Source: Flectobacillus roseus
Lineage (GTDB): Bacteria > Bacteroidota > Bacteroidia > Cytophagales > Spirosomataceae
DNA: 64,000 bases
Reading direction: 5' to 3' (one strand)
Assembly: GCF_030056665.1 (NCBI RefSeq)
Contig: NZ_JASHIG010000026.1
This document shows, in pieces, positions 28,028 to 36,348 of this stretch. Both the position numbers and the translations under genes were made by a program. The notes beneath the pieces are model-generated. The model made no database searches. It saw only the letters and a program-made list of their open reading frames with translations, and was not told the origin of the DNA. Numbering within the stretch: position 1 is the stretch's first letter; every line of letters starts with the position of its first letter.

Positions 28028-29203
28028 ATGAGAGTACAACTCATTATCGGATTTTTAATTCTTTTTATCAGTGAAATACTGAAAGTATATTTTATTATGC
28101 CATTTCCTGGAAGTCAGCAGTCAGATACCATAGAATTGGCGTATTTTTTACATCAATCCATTTGGTATTTACGCATTTTGGGGATTGTACTACTGGCATA
28201 TCCTCTTTGGAGAAACTTTAAAATAGGCTCAAAACTTACCAAAATTATCCTCGGCGGACTTACTCTTCTGTGGCTTGGAGTGGTTTATCTATTTAATTTT
28301 CAGTTAACTGCTGACCATATGTTTTATCAACCTAAAAATAAAACAATGGCAAGTGTAAGCCACAACAAAATTACTAAAGACAAATTGGTAATAGGTGTTG
28401 TTCATAACGGACAAGCCAAGGCCTATCCTATACAATTGATTGGTTATCATCACCAAGTAATAGATACCGTTGGAGGCACACCTATGATGATTACCTATTG
28501 CACCGTTTGTCGTACAGGACGTGTTTATTTGCCTTTTGTCAATGGCAAATATGAGCAATTTCGACTAGTAGGAATGGATCATTTCAATGCCATGTTCGAA
28601 GACCAAACAACGGGTTCATGGTGGCAACAAGCTACAGGTGAGTCGATTACTGGAAAACTTAAAGGTAAAACACTTCGTTCTTTTCCTTCCGAACAAGTTA
28701 GTTTAGCATCATGGCTAAGACAATATCCCAATTCCTTGATTATGCAAGCTGACAGCCTTTTTAAGGAAGAATATAATGGTTTGAAAAACTATGATTCAGG
28801 CAAAGGGAAAAGTAAATTAACCACTCGAGATTCACTTTCTTGGAAGCCCAAGTCATGGGTTGTGGGCATAACACTTGGAAAGACTGCCAAAGCTTATGAT
28901 TGGAATACATTGCTTCAAAAACGGATTATTTATGACACTGTCGAAAAGCATCATATCATAATCGTTTTAGAAAAAGATGGTAAAAGTTTTCATGCCTTCA
29001 AAAGCGAAAGCCCATTCGGGAAGCTCGATTTGGTTTTAAAAGACAACCAGTTGATTGATAGTCAATCAGATGCAGTGTGGGATATGGATGGGAAATGTAT
29101 ATCAGGAAAATACCAAGGCTCGTCTTTACCCAAAATACAAGCTTATCAGGAGTTTTGGCATTCGTGGAAGACCTTTCAACCCAATACTTTAGTGATGAAA
29201 TAA
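28028..29203 (+). CDS. DUF3179-domain membrane protein
   Basis: 391 residues. The first 105 residues hold three predicted transmembrane helices; the rest is a DUF3179 domain (VIGVVHNGQAKAYPIQLIGYHHQVIDTVGG, ITYCTVCRTGRVY with a CxxC-type CTVC at about residues 157-160, then WWQQATGESITGKLKGK). DUF3179 is widespread and uncharacterised; its conserved Cys pair and His suggest metal or redox chemistry outside the membrane. It is the last gene of the plus-strand cluster, closed by a strong hairpin. Confidence 0.88.
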   Translation: MRVQLIIGFLILFISEILKVYFIMPFPGSQQSDTIELAYFLHQSIWYLRILGIVLLAYPLWRNFKIGSKLTKIILGGLTLLWLGVVYLFNFQLTADHMFYQPKNKTMASVSHNKITKDKLVIGVVHNGQAKAYPIQLIGYHHQVIDTVGGTPMMITYCTVCRTGRVYLPFVNGKYEQFRLVGMDHFNAMFEDQTTGSWWQQATGESITGKLKGKTLRSFPSEQVSLASWLRQYPNSLIMQADSLFKEEYNGLKNYDSGKGKSKLTTRDSLSWKPKSWVVGITLGKTAKAYDWNTLLQKRIIYDTVEKHHIIIVLEKDGKSFHAFKSESPFGKLDLVLKDNQLIDSQSDAVWDMDGKCISGKYQGSSLPKIQAYQEFWHSWKTFQPNTLVMK

Positions 29204-29208
29204 GCATT

Positions 29209-29244
29209 ATTCCTAGCTGGCGAATTGATTCGCCAGCTAGGAAT
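29209..29244. terminator. Bidirectional terminator hairpin
   Basis: Perfect 16-bp stem (ATTCCTAGCTGGCGAA and complement) with a TTGA loop, between the converging DUF3179 and DUF1080 genes. The T-tract is weak, so termination strength is uncertain. Confidence 0.65.
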
Positions 29245-29271
29245 GATAAGGCAACCTAAACAAATCGTCAA

Positions 29272-29901
29272 TTATTTCAGCATCTTAATTCTAATATCTT
29301 TAAAATAAGCGACACTTTTGGGGTCATGACCTTGTAGCGCGATAGTACCTGAGCTAAGTCTTTTCTTTCCACGATCTTCTGGAAGCGTTTCAGGTTCGGT
29401 ATAATCCACAGCAAGTTTATCATTGATTTTGATAATCACTCTTTTATCCTTCACAATAATATGGTATTCATACCACTCATCGTCTTTGGCTAAGTTTTCT
29501 TTTACATCATTTACACCGTACAAACTACCTGTTTTTCTCCAATCGGTATGTGTCTGATTTACTTGTACTTCATAACCTTTTTCAGGCCAACCAGAAGCTT
29601 GGTAACCAGTGTGAATAAAGATGCCAGAATTAGAACCAGGCAATGTTTTTGCCTTGATTTTTAGTTCAAAATTTTTGAAATCATGATTACCAACAGGCCC
29701 CTCATAAAATAAGTGTGTACGTTCGCCAGCTACTTTTATGGTACCATCCTCGATAGAGAAAGTCTTAGGATTTTCCTCATTGACGCGCCAGCCTGCAAAA
29801 GATTTTCCATCAAAAAGCGAGACCCAGCCTTTTTCTTTTTTCTGCGCAAAAGCCATTTGCACCAACATCAACAAGCAAAGAATAAATGATAGTTTTTTCA
29901 T
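29272..29901 (-). CDS. DUF1080 (3-keto-disaccharide hydrolase-like) secreted protein
   Basis: 209 residues with a signal peptide (MKKLSFILCLLMLVQMAFAQ). A single DUF1080 concanavalin-like beta-sandwich follows: GWVSLFDGKSFAGWRVNEENP, THLFYEGPVGNHDFKNFELKIKAK, GSNSGIFIHTGYQ, GYEVQVNQTH and a final ALQGHDPKSVAYFKDIRIK. The family includes enzymes acting on 3-keto-glycosides and is common in Bacteroidota and Planctomycetota. It is a lone gene and no oxidoreductase partner is next to it. Confidence 0.93.
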   Translation of the reverse strand: MKKLSFILCLLMLVQMAFAQKKEKGWVSLFDGKSFAGWRVNEENPKTFSIEDGTIKVAGERTHLFYEGPVGNHDFKNFELKIKAKTLPGSNSGIFIHTGYQASGWPEKGYEVQVNQTHTDWRKTGSLYGVNDVKENLAKDDEWYEYHIIVKDKRVIIKINDKLAVDYTEPETLPEDRGKKRLSSGTIALQGHDPKSVAYFKDIRIKMLK

Positions 29902-30158
29902 GTTTATAGTATTTATAGTCCTTTTGGGATAAGTTGTTTTTTACAACGCTAAAGTACAAATACTATTTGGGTATCTCTATCAAAAATTACGGTGTGGGTG
30001 TCTGTGGGTAATGGAAGTAAATGGTAATTGACTAACTTTGAAATATTTGATAATACTTGGTATTTTACAAAAATGTAATCTATTTTAATTTTGCTTTTAT
30101 TTTATTGAAATGTAATATATTTACAGCTTTAAAAGTATTTTAAACAAAATCCTGTATA

Positions 30159-30683
30159 ATGTTTTCTGTAGAACAAACGACCCAAACAAGCAAAAGAGTC
30201 TTTACCCTATTACTCTTAATGTTATCTATTACTATCAATCTAAAAGCTCAGACAAGTATTCATGGAAAATGGCAAATAACAAGATATATGATAGGAGCCA
30301 CATTTTCTGGGAAAAGTGAGAAGATAGACACTCTTTCCAAAGAAGAATTTTTTTATGAGTTTAAAGAAGATAAAACCTTCACTGCTGATGGTTGGCTAAA
30401 CCCGTTCCGTGGTAGTCTCAATCACAATAAAATAAAAGGAACATACCTTATTCAGAACACAGAGCTTAAGCTTATTTATTTGGGAGAAGGAAACAAATTT
30501 AATTCAAACTTTTACCTTGATTTTGTACTTGATAATGATACCCTAGTTTTATCTTTCGATAAAACTAAACTAATCAAATGGTATACGAACAGTAAAAACC
30601 CTAATGATAGTTACGCACTTAAATTGAGTCAAAATATGTATTCCGCTGTTGAAGGAAAAATGTACTTTAAAAGGGTAAAATAA
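30159..30683 (+). CDS. Secreted lipocalin-like protein of unknown function
   Basis: 174 residues with an internal signal-like helix (RVFTLLLLMLSITINLKAQ, residues 14-32). The mature part starts TSIHGKWQITRYMIG and reads like a small lipocalin-type beta-barrel (GKWQI, FYEFKEDKTFTADGW, IKGTYLIQNTELKLIY). No specific family is recognised. Monocistronic, ended by the hairpin at 30689. Confidence 0.6.
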   Translation: MFSVEQTTQTSKRVFTLLLLMLSITINLKAQTSIHGKWQITRYMIGATFSGKSEKIDTLSKEEFFYEFKEDKTFTADGWLNPFRGSLNHNKIKGTYLIQNTELKLIYLGEGNKFNSNFYLDFVLDNDTLVLSFDKTKLIKWYTNSKNPNDSYALKLSQNMYSAVEGKMYFKRVK

Positions 30684-30688
30684 CCCAA

Positions 30689-30735
30689 AAGCCTGTTTAT
30701 TTAGATTGATTTTCTAGGTAAACAGGCTTATATTT
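30689..30735. terminator. Bidirectional terminator hairpin with T-tract
   Basis: 11-bp perfect stem (AAGCCTGTTTA and complement) with a 19-base loop, then TATATTTTT. It lies between the converging lipocalin-like gene and the LytTR regulator. Confidence 0.75.
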
Positions 30736-30740
30736 TTAAG

Positions 30741-31487
30741 TTACATCCTTAATGCCTCCTTCACCATCTGTTTCTTACCACGTGATATAGGAATCTGCAT
30801 TCCGTCATTCAACAGCAAAAAATCTCCGTATTCTTTGAGCCAACTTTTAATATATGCTTTATTGACAAGATGAGATTGATGACAGCGAATGAAGCCATAA
30901 TTTGACAAAAGCTCATCATATTCGTAAATAGGCTTGCTAACCAATAGCTTTGAATTATCCGATAAAAAGAATGTCGTGTAGTTATTAGAAGATTCACAGC
31001 GAATAATTTCACTTACCTTGGCAAACCTAGTTTCTTCAACAGTCGACAGCGCAATTCGTTGTTCTTCCTTTTGAGACTGTACCTTGAACCAATCCATCAA
31101 ATATTCAATTTGTTTATGCTGATTTTTTAATTGATTTTGTTTGGACGCACGATTCACTGCATCTACTAACTCTTTGATATTTATTGGTTTTAACAGATAA
31201 TCTACTGCTGAAAAACGCATTGCCTGTATTGCATATTGATCATACGCCGTAACAAAAATCACTTCAAAATTATAGTAGTCCAAACTTCGTAAAAAGGCAA
31301 AACCATCCTGTTCGGGCATTTGAATATCTAAAAATATCAAGTCTGGCAAATAAGTCTTAACGGCTTTTTTTCCTTGTTCTGCACTTTGGGCTAATGCGCA
31401 TACTTCCACTTGTGGACAATAGGTATTTAACAGAACTTGCAGGTTCGTAAGGTTATGTAATTCGTCATCTATCAATATTGCTTTCAT
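30741..31487 (-). CDS. LytTR-type response regulator
   Basis: 248 residues from the ATG at 31487, which overlaps the histidine-kinase stop codon (ATGA); an upstream in-frame start at 31496 is less likely. The receiver domain has the acidic pair Asp7-Asp8 and phospho-acceptor Asp54 (LIFLDIQMPEQDG), plus YLLKPI. The C-terminal LytTR DNA-binding domain carries IIRCESSNNYTTFFLSDN and FIRCHQSHLVNKAYIKSW. It is the partner of the LytS-type kinase just upstream. Target genes are unknown. Confidence 0.95.
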   Translation of the reverse strand: MKAILIDDELHNLTNLQVLLNTYCPQVEVCALAQSAEQGKKAVKTYLPDLIFLDIQMPEQDGFAFLRSLDYYNFEVIFVTAYDQYAIQAMRFSAVDYLLKPINIKELVDAVNRASKQNQLKNQHKQIEYLMDWFKVQSQKEEQRIALSTVEETRFAKVSEIIRCESSNNYTTFFLSDNSKLLVSKPIYEYDELLSNYGFIRCHQSHLVNKAYIKSWLKEYGDFLLLNDGMQIPISRGKKQMVKEALRM

Positions 31488-33118
31488 AAAAACCAATGAG
31501 TAAAGGTTAAGGTTATTTCTGTACCATGCTCAAAATTAGGATTAAAAGTTAAGACTATCGGTTGCTCATTTTGTAGATCATTCAACCTTTCGATACGTTC
31601 TTGAGTTAGTCTTAAACCTAATCCAGTAGTTGGTTTTAAAGTATCAAACCCTTTTCCATTATCTCTAATGGCAACTATCAGTGAATCATCAACTTTGCTA
31701 AAAAGAATATTGATACGCCCCGATGCTTCCAACGTTGCCACTCCATGCTTAACGGCATTTTCTACTAATGGTTGCCATAGTAACGAAGGAATACTAATAG
31801 CTGAAAGGTCAATACTACTGTCGATTTCTATAGTGTAAGAAAATCCAAACCTCAGCTTTTCTAATTTCAGATAGGTCTCTAAGGTTTGTATTTCTTGTTG
31901 AAGTGGAGTCTCCTCCTTAGCATTATTGCTAAGAACTCCTCGAATCAGTTGAGCGAAATCTGTAAGATATTCATTAGCGCCTTTAAAGTCTTGTTGATTG
32001 ACAAGTCCTTGTATCGAGCTCAAACAATTGAATAGAAAATGTGGATTTAGCTGGGCATACAAAGCCTTTAGTTCAAGTTGAAGTTTCTGCTTTTTAGCAA
32101 TCTCAATATTCGTTTTTCGCCTTTGTTGGAAAAGTAAGTAGGCAAAAATACAGAACCCCAATAATGCAAGTCCCCCTATTATTACCACAATCTTAAACCA
32201 AATAGTCTGATACCAAGCAGGCTCAACTTCAAAAGTATATTCAGACACATTCATGGGTTGCACTGCATATCGCATTTTGATACGGTACAAACCTGGTGAA
32301 AAATCTTTTAACCAAATAAAACTATTGTTGTATTCATTGTCATGCCAATCGACAACAATTTGATTATCAAGAAGTAATTGATATTGAATCTGATGTTTTG
32401 AGGATATATCTGCATTCAACACAAACACTAGATTATTGTTGTCAGGCGACAATTTGAGGTTGTTTATTGGTTGTGGCGCTGATTGTACATCTACTGTATT
32501 TGCCCAAGGGAATTGTAGTTTTTGAAGAAAAATTTCCAAGTCCTTAGAAGTATGCACGCTAGAAACACTAGGATTAATGGATTCCCAAGAAATCATACTC
32601 GTTGCCAGGATTGAAATTTGCTTCTTTCTTCTAACATCAACGATCAGCATCTTGCCAAATCCTGCTTTATACCCACCCAAATATGCCATTTCAGGATACC
32701 CTGATTGTTTTATCAAAGTCGAATCTGTAAACTTGGTAATACTATTCCAAGGCACAATAATCTTGTTGCTCGGATATTCCAAAACTCGATATTCATACAA
32801 ATGAGCATTAAATTTGTTGATTGCATGTACGAAAAAGTGAGCACTAGAAGTATCAAAAGTAGTACGTGCAATAATATCTTTGGAACGCAACTTTGTAAAT
32901 GTTGAATCTGCTAGCAGCTTGAAATAGAAGTCGCTTTTTTCGCGAACACTCCAATATGAGTTATTTTCCTTTCGAATAGCAAGAATAATCCCCAAAGCAT
33001 CTTTTTTATGTTGCACTTCGCTAGGAAAGCTTTGAGAATAATCTCCCCAGTTAATCTGAGCTTTGAGAAAAATAGGGAACATTAATAGGGCGAATAGAAA
33101 TAAACATTTTGTAGACAT
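31484..33118 (-). CDS. LytS-type sensor histidine kinase
   Basis: 544 residues: signal peptide, a periplasmic sensor of about 270 residues whose end resembles a Y_Y_Y domain (FIWLKDFSPGLYRIKMRYAV), one transmembrane helix (about 306-328), then a His_kinase domain with H-box LNPHFLFNCLSSIQGLVN and an HATPase region (LLWQPLVENAVKHG, IRDNGKGFD, GLGLRLTQERIERL). It lacks the two-component-regulator propeller blades found in many Bacteroidota relatives, so its sensor is short. Four-base overlap with the regulator. Confidence 0.93.
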   Translation of the reverse strand: MSTKCLFLFALLMFPIFLKAQINWGDYSQSFPSEVQHKKDALGIILAIRKENNSYWSVREKSDFYFKLLADSTFTKLRSKDIIARTTFDTSSAHFFVHAINKFNAHLYEYRVLEYPSNKIIVPWNSITKFTDSTLIKQSGYPEMAYLGGYKAGFGKMLIVDVRRKKQISILATSMISWESINPSVSSVHTSKDLEIFLQKLQFPWANTVDVQSAPQPINNLKLSPDNNNLVFVLNADISSKHQIQYQLLLDNQIVVDWHDNEYNNSFIWLKDFSPGLYRIKMRYAVQPMNVSEYTFEVEPAWYQTIWFKIVVIIGGLALLGFCIFAYLLFQQRRKTNIEIAKKQKLQLELKALYAQLNPHFLFNCLSSIQGLVNQQDFKGANEYLTDFAQLIRGVLSNNAKEETPLQQEIQTLETYLKLEKLRFGFSYTIEIDSSIDLSAISIPSLLWQPLVENAVKHGVATLEASGRINILFSKVDDSLIVAIRDNGKGFDTLKPTTGLGLRLTQERIERLNDLQNEQPIVLTFNPNFEHGTEITLTFTHWFL

Positions 33119-33428
33119 GGTATTGATTTTTAAGTTTGAGTCTCAAAAATCTATCATTCAAACTAGATTTTGGCTTCCGATGTGAATGTAACATGAATTT
33201 CTGTGAGTTTAGATTTTTTCCTGAGGAATGATGTAACAAAAACCTTAAGTAATGATTTGACTCTTTTTATGAGAAATCATCACAAAAACCTCTATCATAG
33301 AACAATAATTTTTAATCGTATGAATTTTCAATAGACTTCCATTCTATCTTTTCATTTATAAAAATGTAATTTAACACACTTTTTCATTGATAAAAATGTA
33401 TATTTGCACAAATAATCAATTGAAAAAA
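33119..33428. other. 310-bp intergenic region between divergent genes
   Basis: Separates the minus-strand kinase from the plus-strand ATPase. AT-rich. Only the -7 element at 33399 stands out; TAAAAATGTAATTT and TAAAAATGTATATTTG form a near-direct repeat around 33358-33406. Confidence 0.5.
33399..33406 (+). promoter_or_regulatory. Bacteroidota -7 element upstream of the DUF4143 ATPase
   Basis: TATATTTG, exact match to TAnnTTTG, 22 bases before the ATG at 33429. No clear -33 box. Confidence 0.5.
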
Positions 33429-34712
33429 ATGATAAGAAGCCATTATAAAGATTTAATTTACTGGAAAAATTCAGTCAATAGAAAACCCCTTATCTTACAA
33501 GGAGCAAGACAAGTAGGTAAAACTTGGTTGATGAAAGACTTTGGAAAACAGGAATTTGAAACAACTGTTTATCTAAACTTTGAAAGTAGTGAAAGGCTAA
33601 AGAACTTATTTTTAGTAGATTTTGATGTAAAACGCATCATTACTACCATTGAAATTGAAGTAGGTTATAAAATTCAGGCAGACAAATGTTTACTCATTTT
33701 TGATGAAATTCAAGAAGCAGAAAAAGGACTTACTGCTTTAAAATACTTTTACGAACAAGCGCCAGAATATTTTATCATCGCTGCGGGTTCGCTTTTGGGC
33801 GTTTCTTTACAAAAAAGTACGTCTTTCCCTGTTGGAAAGGTAGATTTTTTACAAATGTATCCCATGAGCTTCGTTGAGTTTTTAGAGAATACGGGGCAAC
33901 AATTGCTCTTGGCTCAACTTGAAGCTGAAAATTGGGCTATTGTAGATACTTTTCATGATAAATTAGTCGATTTGCTTAGACGCTATTATTTCATAGGTGG
34001 AATGCCCGAAGCGGTTGCTCATTATATCCAGTTTCAAGATTTGTATCAAGTACGAGAGATTCAAAGTAAAATTTTGCTAGGCTATGAAAACGACTTTGCC
34101 AAGTACGCCCCAATCGAAACTGTCCCAAGAATCCGATTGGTTTGGAGTCATTTGATTAGTCAATTAGCCAAAGAAAATCGAAAATTTATTTATGGTCAAA
34201 TCAAGAAAGGTTCGAGGGCAAAGGACTTTGAAACTGCAATCAGATGGCTTACGGATGCTGGCTTAGTCTTGAAAGTGAATATTGTTGAAAAGCCCAATAT
34301 CCCACTAAGTGCATATTCTGACATTGATATTTTCAAATTGTTTTGTCTGGATGTAGGCTTACTCAATGCCATGGCAGGTATTTCACCCAAAATATTGTTA
34401 GAGAAAAATAGTATTCTGACAGAATTTAAAGGTGCTCTAACCGAACAGTTTGTCGCACAGCAATTAAAAATCAAACATGAAATTTATTATTGGTCTGCTC
34501 CAAATGCCACGGCTGAAATAGATTTTATGATTCAAAAAGAGCAAACGATTATACCTATAGAAGTAAAAGCCGAAGAAAATCTTAAATCAAAAAGTCTGAA
34601 AGTCTTTGTTGACAAATTCCAAACAAAACAAAACCTCCGATTTTCGATGAATAATCGCCGAGTACAAGACTGGATGACTAATATGCCTTTGTATTCAGTC
34701 AATAATTTGTAA
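33429..34712 (+). CDS. AAA ATPase with DUF4143 C-terminal domain
   Basis: 427 residues from ATG 33429; an in-frame ATG at 33387 lies upstream of the -7 element at 33399 and is therefore rejected. Walker A is GARQVGKT (residues 25-32), Walker B is CLLIFDEIQE, and sensor-like IIAAGSLLGVSL follows. The C-terminal DUF4143 part has ALTEQFVAQQL and a nuclease-like AEIDFMIQ...IPIEVKAEE pattern reminiscent of PD-(D/E)xK folds. These proteins are common, often horizontally acquired, and of unsettled function; some are proposed defence or toxin-antitoxin components. Cytoplasmic, single gene. Confidence 0.92.
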   Translation: MIRSHYKDLIYWKNSVNRKPLILQGARQVGKTWLMKDFGKQEFETTVYLNFESSERLKNLFLVDFDVKRIITTIEIEVGYKIQADKCLLIFDEIQEAEKGLTALKYFYEQAPEYFIIAAGSLLGVSLQKSTSFPVGKVDFLQMYPMSFVEFLENTGQQLLLAQLEAENWAIVDTFHDKLVDLLRRYYFIGGMPEAVAHYIQFQDLYQVREIQSKILLGYENDFAKYAPIETVPRIRLVWSHLISQLAKENRKFIYGQIKKGSRAKDFETAIRWLTDAGLVLKVNIVEKPNIPLSAYSDIDIFKLFCLDVGLLNAMAGISPKILLEKNSILTEFKGALTEQFVAQQLKIKHEIYYWSAPNATAEIDFMIQKEQTIIPIEVKAEENLKSKSLKVFVDKFQTKQNLRFSMNNRRVQDWMTNMPLYSVNNL

Positions 34713-34774
34713 GTAAAATGCTTTTGGGCTGTCAGCTATATGCAGTAGGCTGTCGGCATTTTAACATCGTTTTT

Positions 34775-34891
34775 GCCCTCGTTGGAGTTTTCTCCAACGA
34801 GCCCAGCGTTAGCAACAAACCAAGGATTGTAGACATAAGTTAACTAGTTTGAATCTATCGCCAATTTGTTGGAGATAACTCCAATAATGGC
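34775..34891. repeat. 117-bp nested-palindrome intergenic repeat (family 1, copy c)
   Basis: Starts GCCCTCGTTGGAGTTTTCTC and ends AACTCCAATAATGGC, with GCGTTAGCAACAAACCAA after the first hairpin, matching copies a and d in order and total length. Confidence 0.8.
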
Positions 34892-34906
34892 ACCTACGGC
34901 TTCGTT

Positions 34907-35524
34907 TTACAAACCCAATTTTGCTTTCAACACAGTAATTTCAGCTTCTAGGTTTTTGATATGCTCGTATTGTGGTTTCAAAGCTTCCTCTACTTCTTCT
35001 ACTGTAAATCTAGTGGTAATATGTTGCGGACAGTTCCAATCAAAAGCTTCTATATTGAACACCATCATTCTTTCTGGTTGAAACTTATAATCTTCTAAAT
35101 CAAGATTTTGTAATAGCTCTGTATTATCTTTCAGTTCAACAATTTCTGCTTTGGCGTATAGTTTCAAGCGCCTTTTATTCGGATAATCGACCATAAATAA
35201 AGATACTTTGTTGTTCGTCGCGATATTCCCCACCGAAATGTATTGCATATTTCCTTTGAAGTCTATGAACCCTAATCGATTTTCATCGAGTACTTTCAGA
35301 AAACCTTTAGGTCCACCACGATGCTGAATATAGGGAAAGCCATTTTCGCCAGAGGTTGCCATATAAAAGCTATCTCTTTGAGCAATAAAGCTTTGCTCAT
35401 GTCTACCAAGGCCCGAGTAAACTGTTTGGCTTTCCATTCGGGAATACGTTTTACGACTGCCATGCTTTTCTTGTAGCTTCTTAGCCGCAGCACTAAAGCC
35501 AATTTCTGCGAAATTCTTTGCCAT
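34907..35524 (-). CDS. Pyridoxamine 5'-phosphate oxidase-family flavin-nucleotide-binding protein
   Basis: 205 residues. The split-barrel FMN-binding fold is indicated by SFIAQRDSFYMATSGENGFPYIQHRGGPKGFLKVLDENRLGFIDF and GNIATNNKVSLFMVDYPNKRRLKLYAKAEIVE. The C-terminal 45 residues add a PQHITTRFTVEEVEEAL segment and a coiled coil. Members of this subgroup are uncharacterised and are not classical PdxH. It probably forms an operon with the 58-aa gene upstream, under the operator-like palindromes at 35781 and 35878. Confidence 0.88.
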   Translation of the reverse strand: MAKNFAEIGFSAAAKKLQEKHGSRKTYSRMESQTVYSGLGRHEQSFIAQRDSFYMATSGENGFPYIQHRGGPKGFLKVLDENRLGFIDFKGNMQYISVGNIATNNKVSLFMVDYPNKRRLKLYAKAEIVELKDNTELLQNLDLEDYKFQPERMMVFNIEAFDWNCPQHITTRFTVEEVEEALKPQYEHIKNLEAEITVLKAKLGL

Positions 35525-35571
35525 GATTTCAACGAGTTTAATACTTCATTATAAGGATGCTTTTATTGATA

Positions 35572-35748
35572 CTATTTTTTCTCTTTATCTTCTGCTTCGT
35601 ACTGTGCCAAAACTTTATCCCATAATGTATCTCCACATTCGTCTGGCATTACCACTTCTTGCTCATCATTGAGTTGTACTGGTTTGGGCTGGATTGCTAA
35701 TAGGGTGGCTAAGTCCAATTTTGCGGGTACTGATTTCTTGGTTTCCAT
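35572..35748 (-). CDS. Small acidic protein of 58 residues, unrecognised
   Basis: ATG at 35748, stop TAG at 35572. The protein starts METKKSVPAKLDLATLLAIQ, has a single Cys in MPDECGDTLWD and ends in a charged EAEDKEKK tail. No signal peptide. It lies 47 bases upstream of the flavin-binding-protein gene on the same strand and directly downstream of a -7 element and two palindromic operator-like sites, which supports it being a real gene. Function unknown. Confidence 0.55.
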   Translation of the reverse strand: METKKSVPAKLDLATLLAIQPKPVQLNDEQEVVMPDECGDTLWDKVLAQYEAEDKEKK

Positions 35749-35780
35749 GTTAGTATTTTTGTTAAAGGTTTAAAATACAT

Positions 35781-35792
35781 ACAGACAAGTCT
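35781..35792. promoter_or_regulatory. Operator-like half-conserved palindrome, site 2
   Basis: ACAGACAAGTCT, a copy of the palindrome at 35878 with the last two bases of the right arm changed. It lies in the leader of the 58-aa gene, about 35 bases upstream of its ATG. Confidence 0.45.
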
Positions 35793-35848
35793 TTATGTAT
35801 AGGTCAATATAAAAAAGGGATTTCGTCTCTCTCCTTTTGGCTACGAAA

Positions 35849-35856
35849 CAAAGGTA
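35849..35856 (-). promoter_or_regulatory. -7 element for the 58-aa gene and flavin-binding-protein operon
   Basis: Minus strand reads TACCTTTG, matching TAnnTTTG. The palindrome at 35878-35891 begins about 21 bases upstream of it, where the -33 region lies, so a repressor there could block RNA polymerase. Confidence 0.5.
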
Positions 35857-35877
35857 AGAATAATTTTGATAAAACAT

Positions 35878-35891
35878 ACAGACAAGTCTGT
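35878..35891. promoter_or_regulatory. Perfect palindromic operator-like site, site 1
   Basis: ACAGAC-AA-GTCTGT, perfect 6-bp arms. Its form is like TetR-family operators of Bacteroidota; no TetR gene is in this window, so the regulator would act from elsewhere. Confidence 0.5.
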
Positions 35892-36135
35892 TTTTTCTAG
35901 AATATTTTTAAGAGTAGACTGTCATCAAATCGTCCGTTTTCGGGTACAATGTATTCCCCTTCTTTTTAAGAAGAAATATCAAAATTATATTGTACCTATT
36001 TGTTATATCTTTTTTAATATACCGTTTATAGTATTTTATAAGGTTTTTGGTACAAAAACTTGCAAAATAGCACAAGGCAATAAAATATTTCAAAAAAAAT
36101 TACATCTATATAATCTACAATATCTATAGATTATA

Positions 36136-36143
36136 TATTTTTG
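36136..36143 (+). promoter_or_regulatory. -7 element upstream of the 52-aa gene
   Basis: TATTTTTG, exact match to TAnnTTTG, 19 bases before the ATG at 36163. An AT-rich palindrome directly precedes it. Confidence 0.45.
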
Positions 36144-36162
36144 TTTAAAATTACATAATTAT

Positions 36163-36321
36163 ATGAAAGCATTCATCTTTTCAATAGCAACAAGATTCAT
36201 GGGGATACTTCCTCCCTTGGTTATCGCACTGGTTACTTTATTGAGTAATCCAAATCTTCACAAGAAGAAACAGCAAACTATTGCTCAAAATCATCAAATG
36301 CTTTTTACAAAAAATAAATAA
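36163..36321 (+). CDS. Small membrane protein of 52 residues, unrecognised
   Basis: ATG at 36163, stop TAA ending 36321. One hydrophobic stretch (MGILPPLVIALVTLLSN, residues 13-29) is followed by a basic tail HKKKQQ, consistent with a single-pass small inner-membrane protein. A -7 element sits just upstream. It precedes the TPR gene by 27 bases and may be cotranscribed. Confidence 0.45.
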   Translation: MKAFIFSIATRFMGILPPLVIALVTLLSNPNLHKKKQQTIAQNHQMLFTKNK

Positions 36322-36348
36322 TAGCTCTCCGCTAAGAATCCATAGTTT

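Larger units (their letters stand above)
35749..36162. other. 414-bp divergent intergenic regulatory region
   Basis: Contains the two ACAGAC-AA-GTCT palindromes, -7 elements in both directions (35849-35856 minus, 36136-36143 plus) and an AT-rich inverted repeat around 36108-36136 (TATAATCTA and TAGATTATA). An 87-codon open frame across this region has no family features and overlaps the control sites, so I do not call it a gene. Confidence 0.55.

Noticed and set aside
35866..36129. 87-codon open frame on the plus strand
   Set aside because: Low-complexity hydrophobic composition, no family features, and it overlaps operator and promoter sites.
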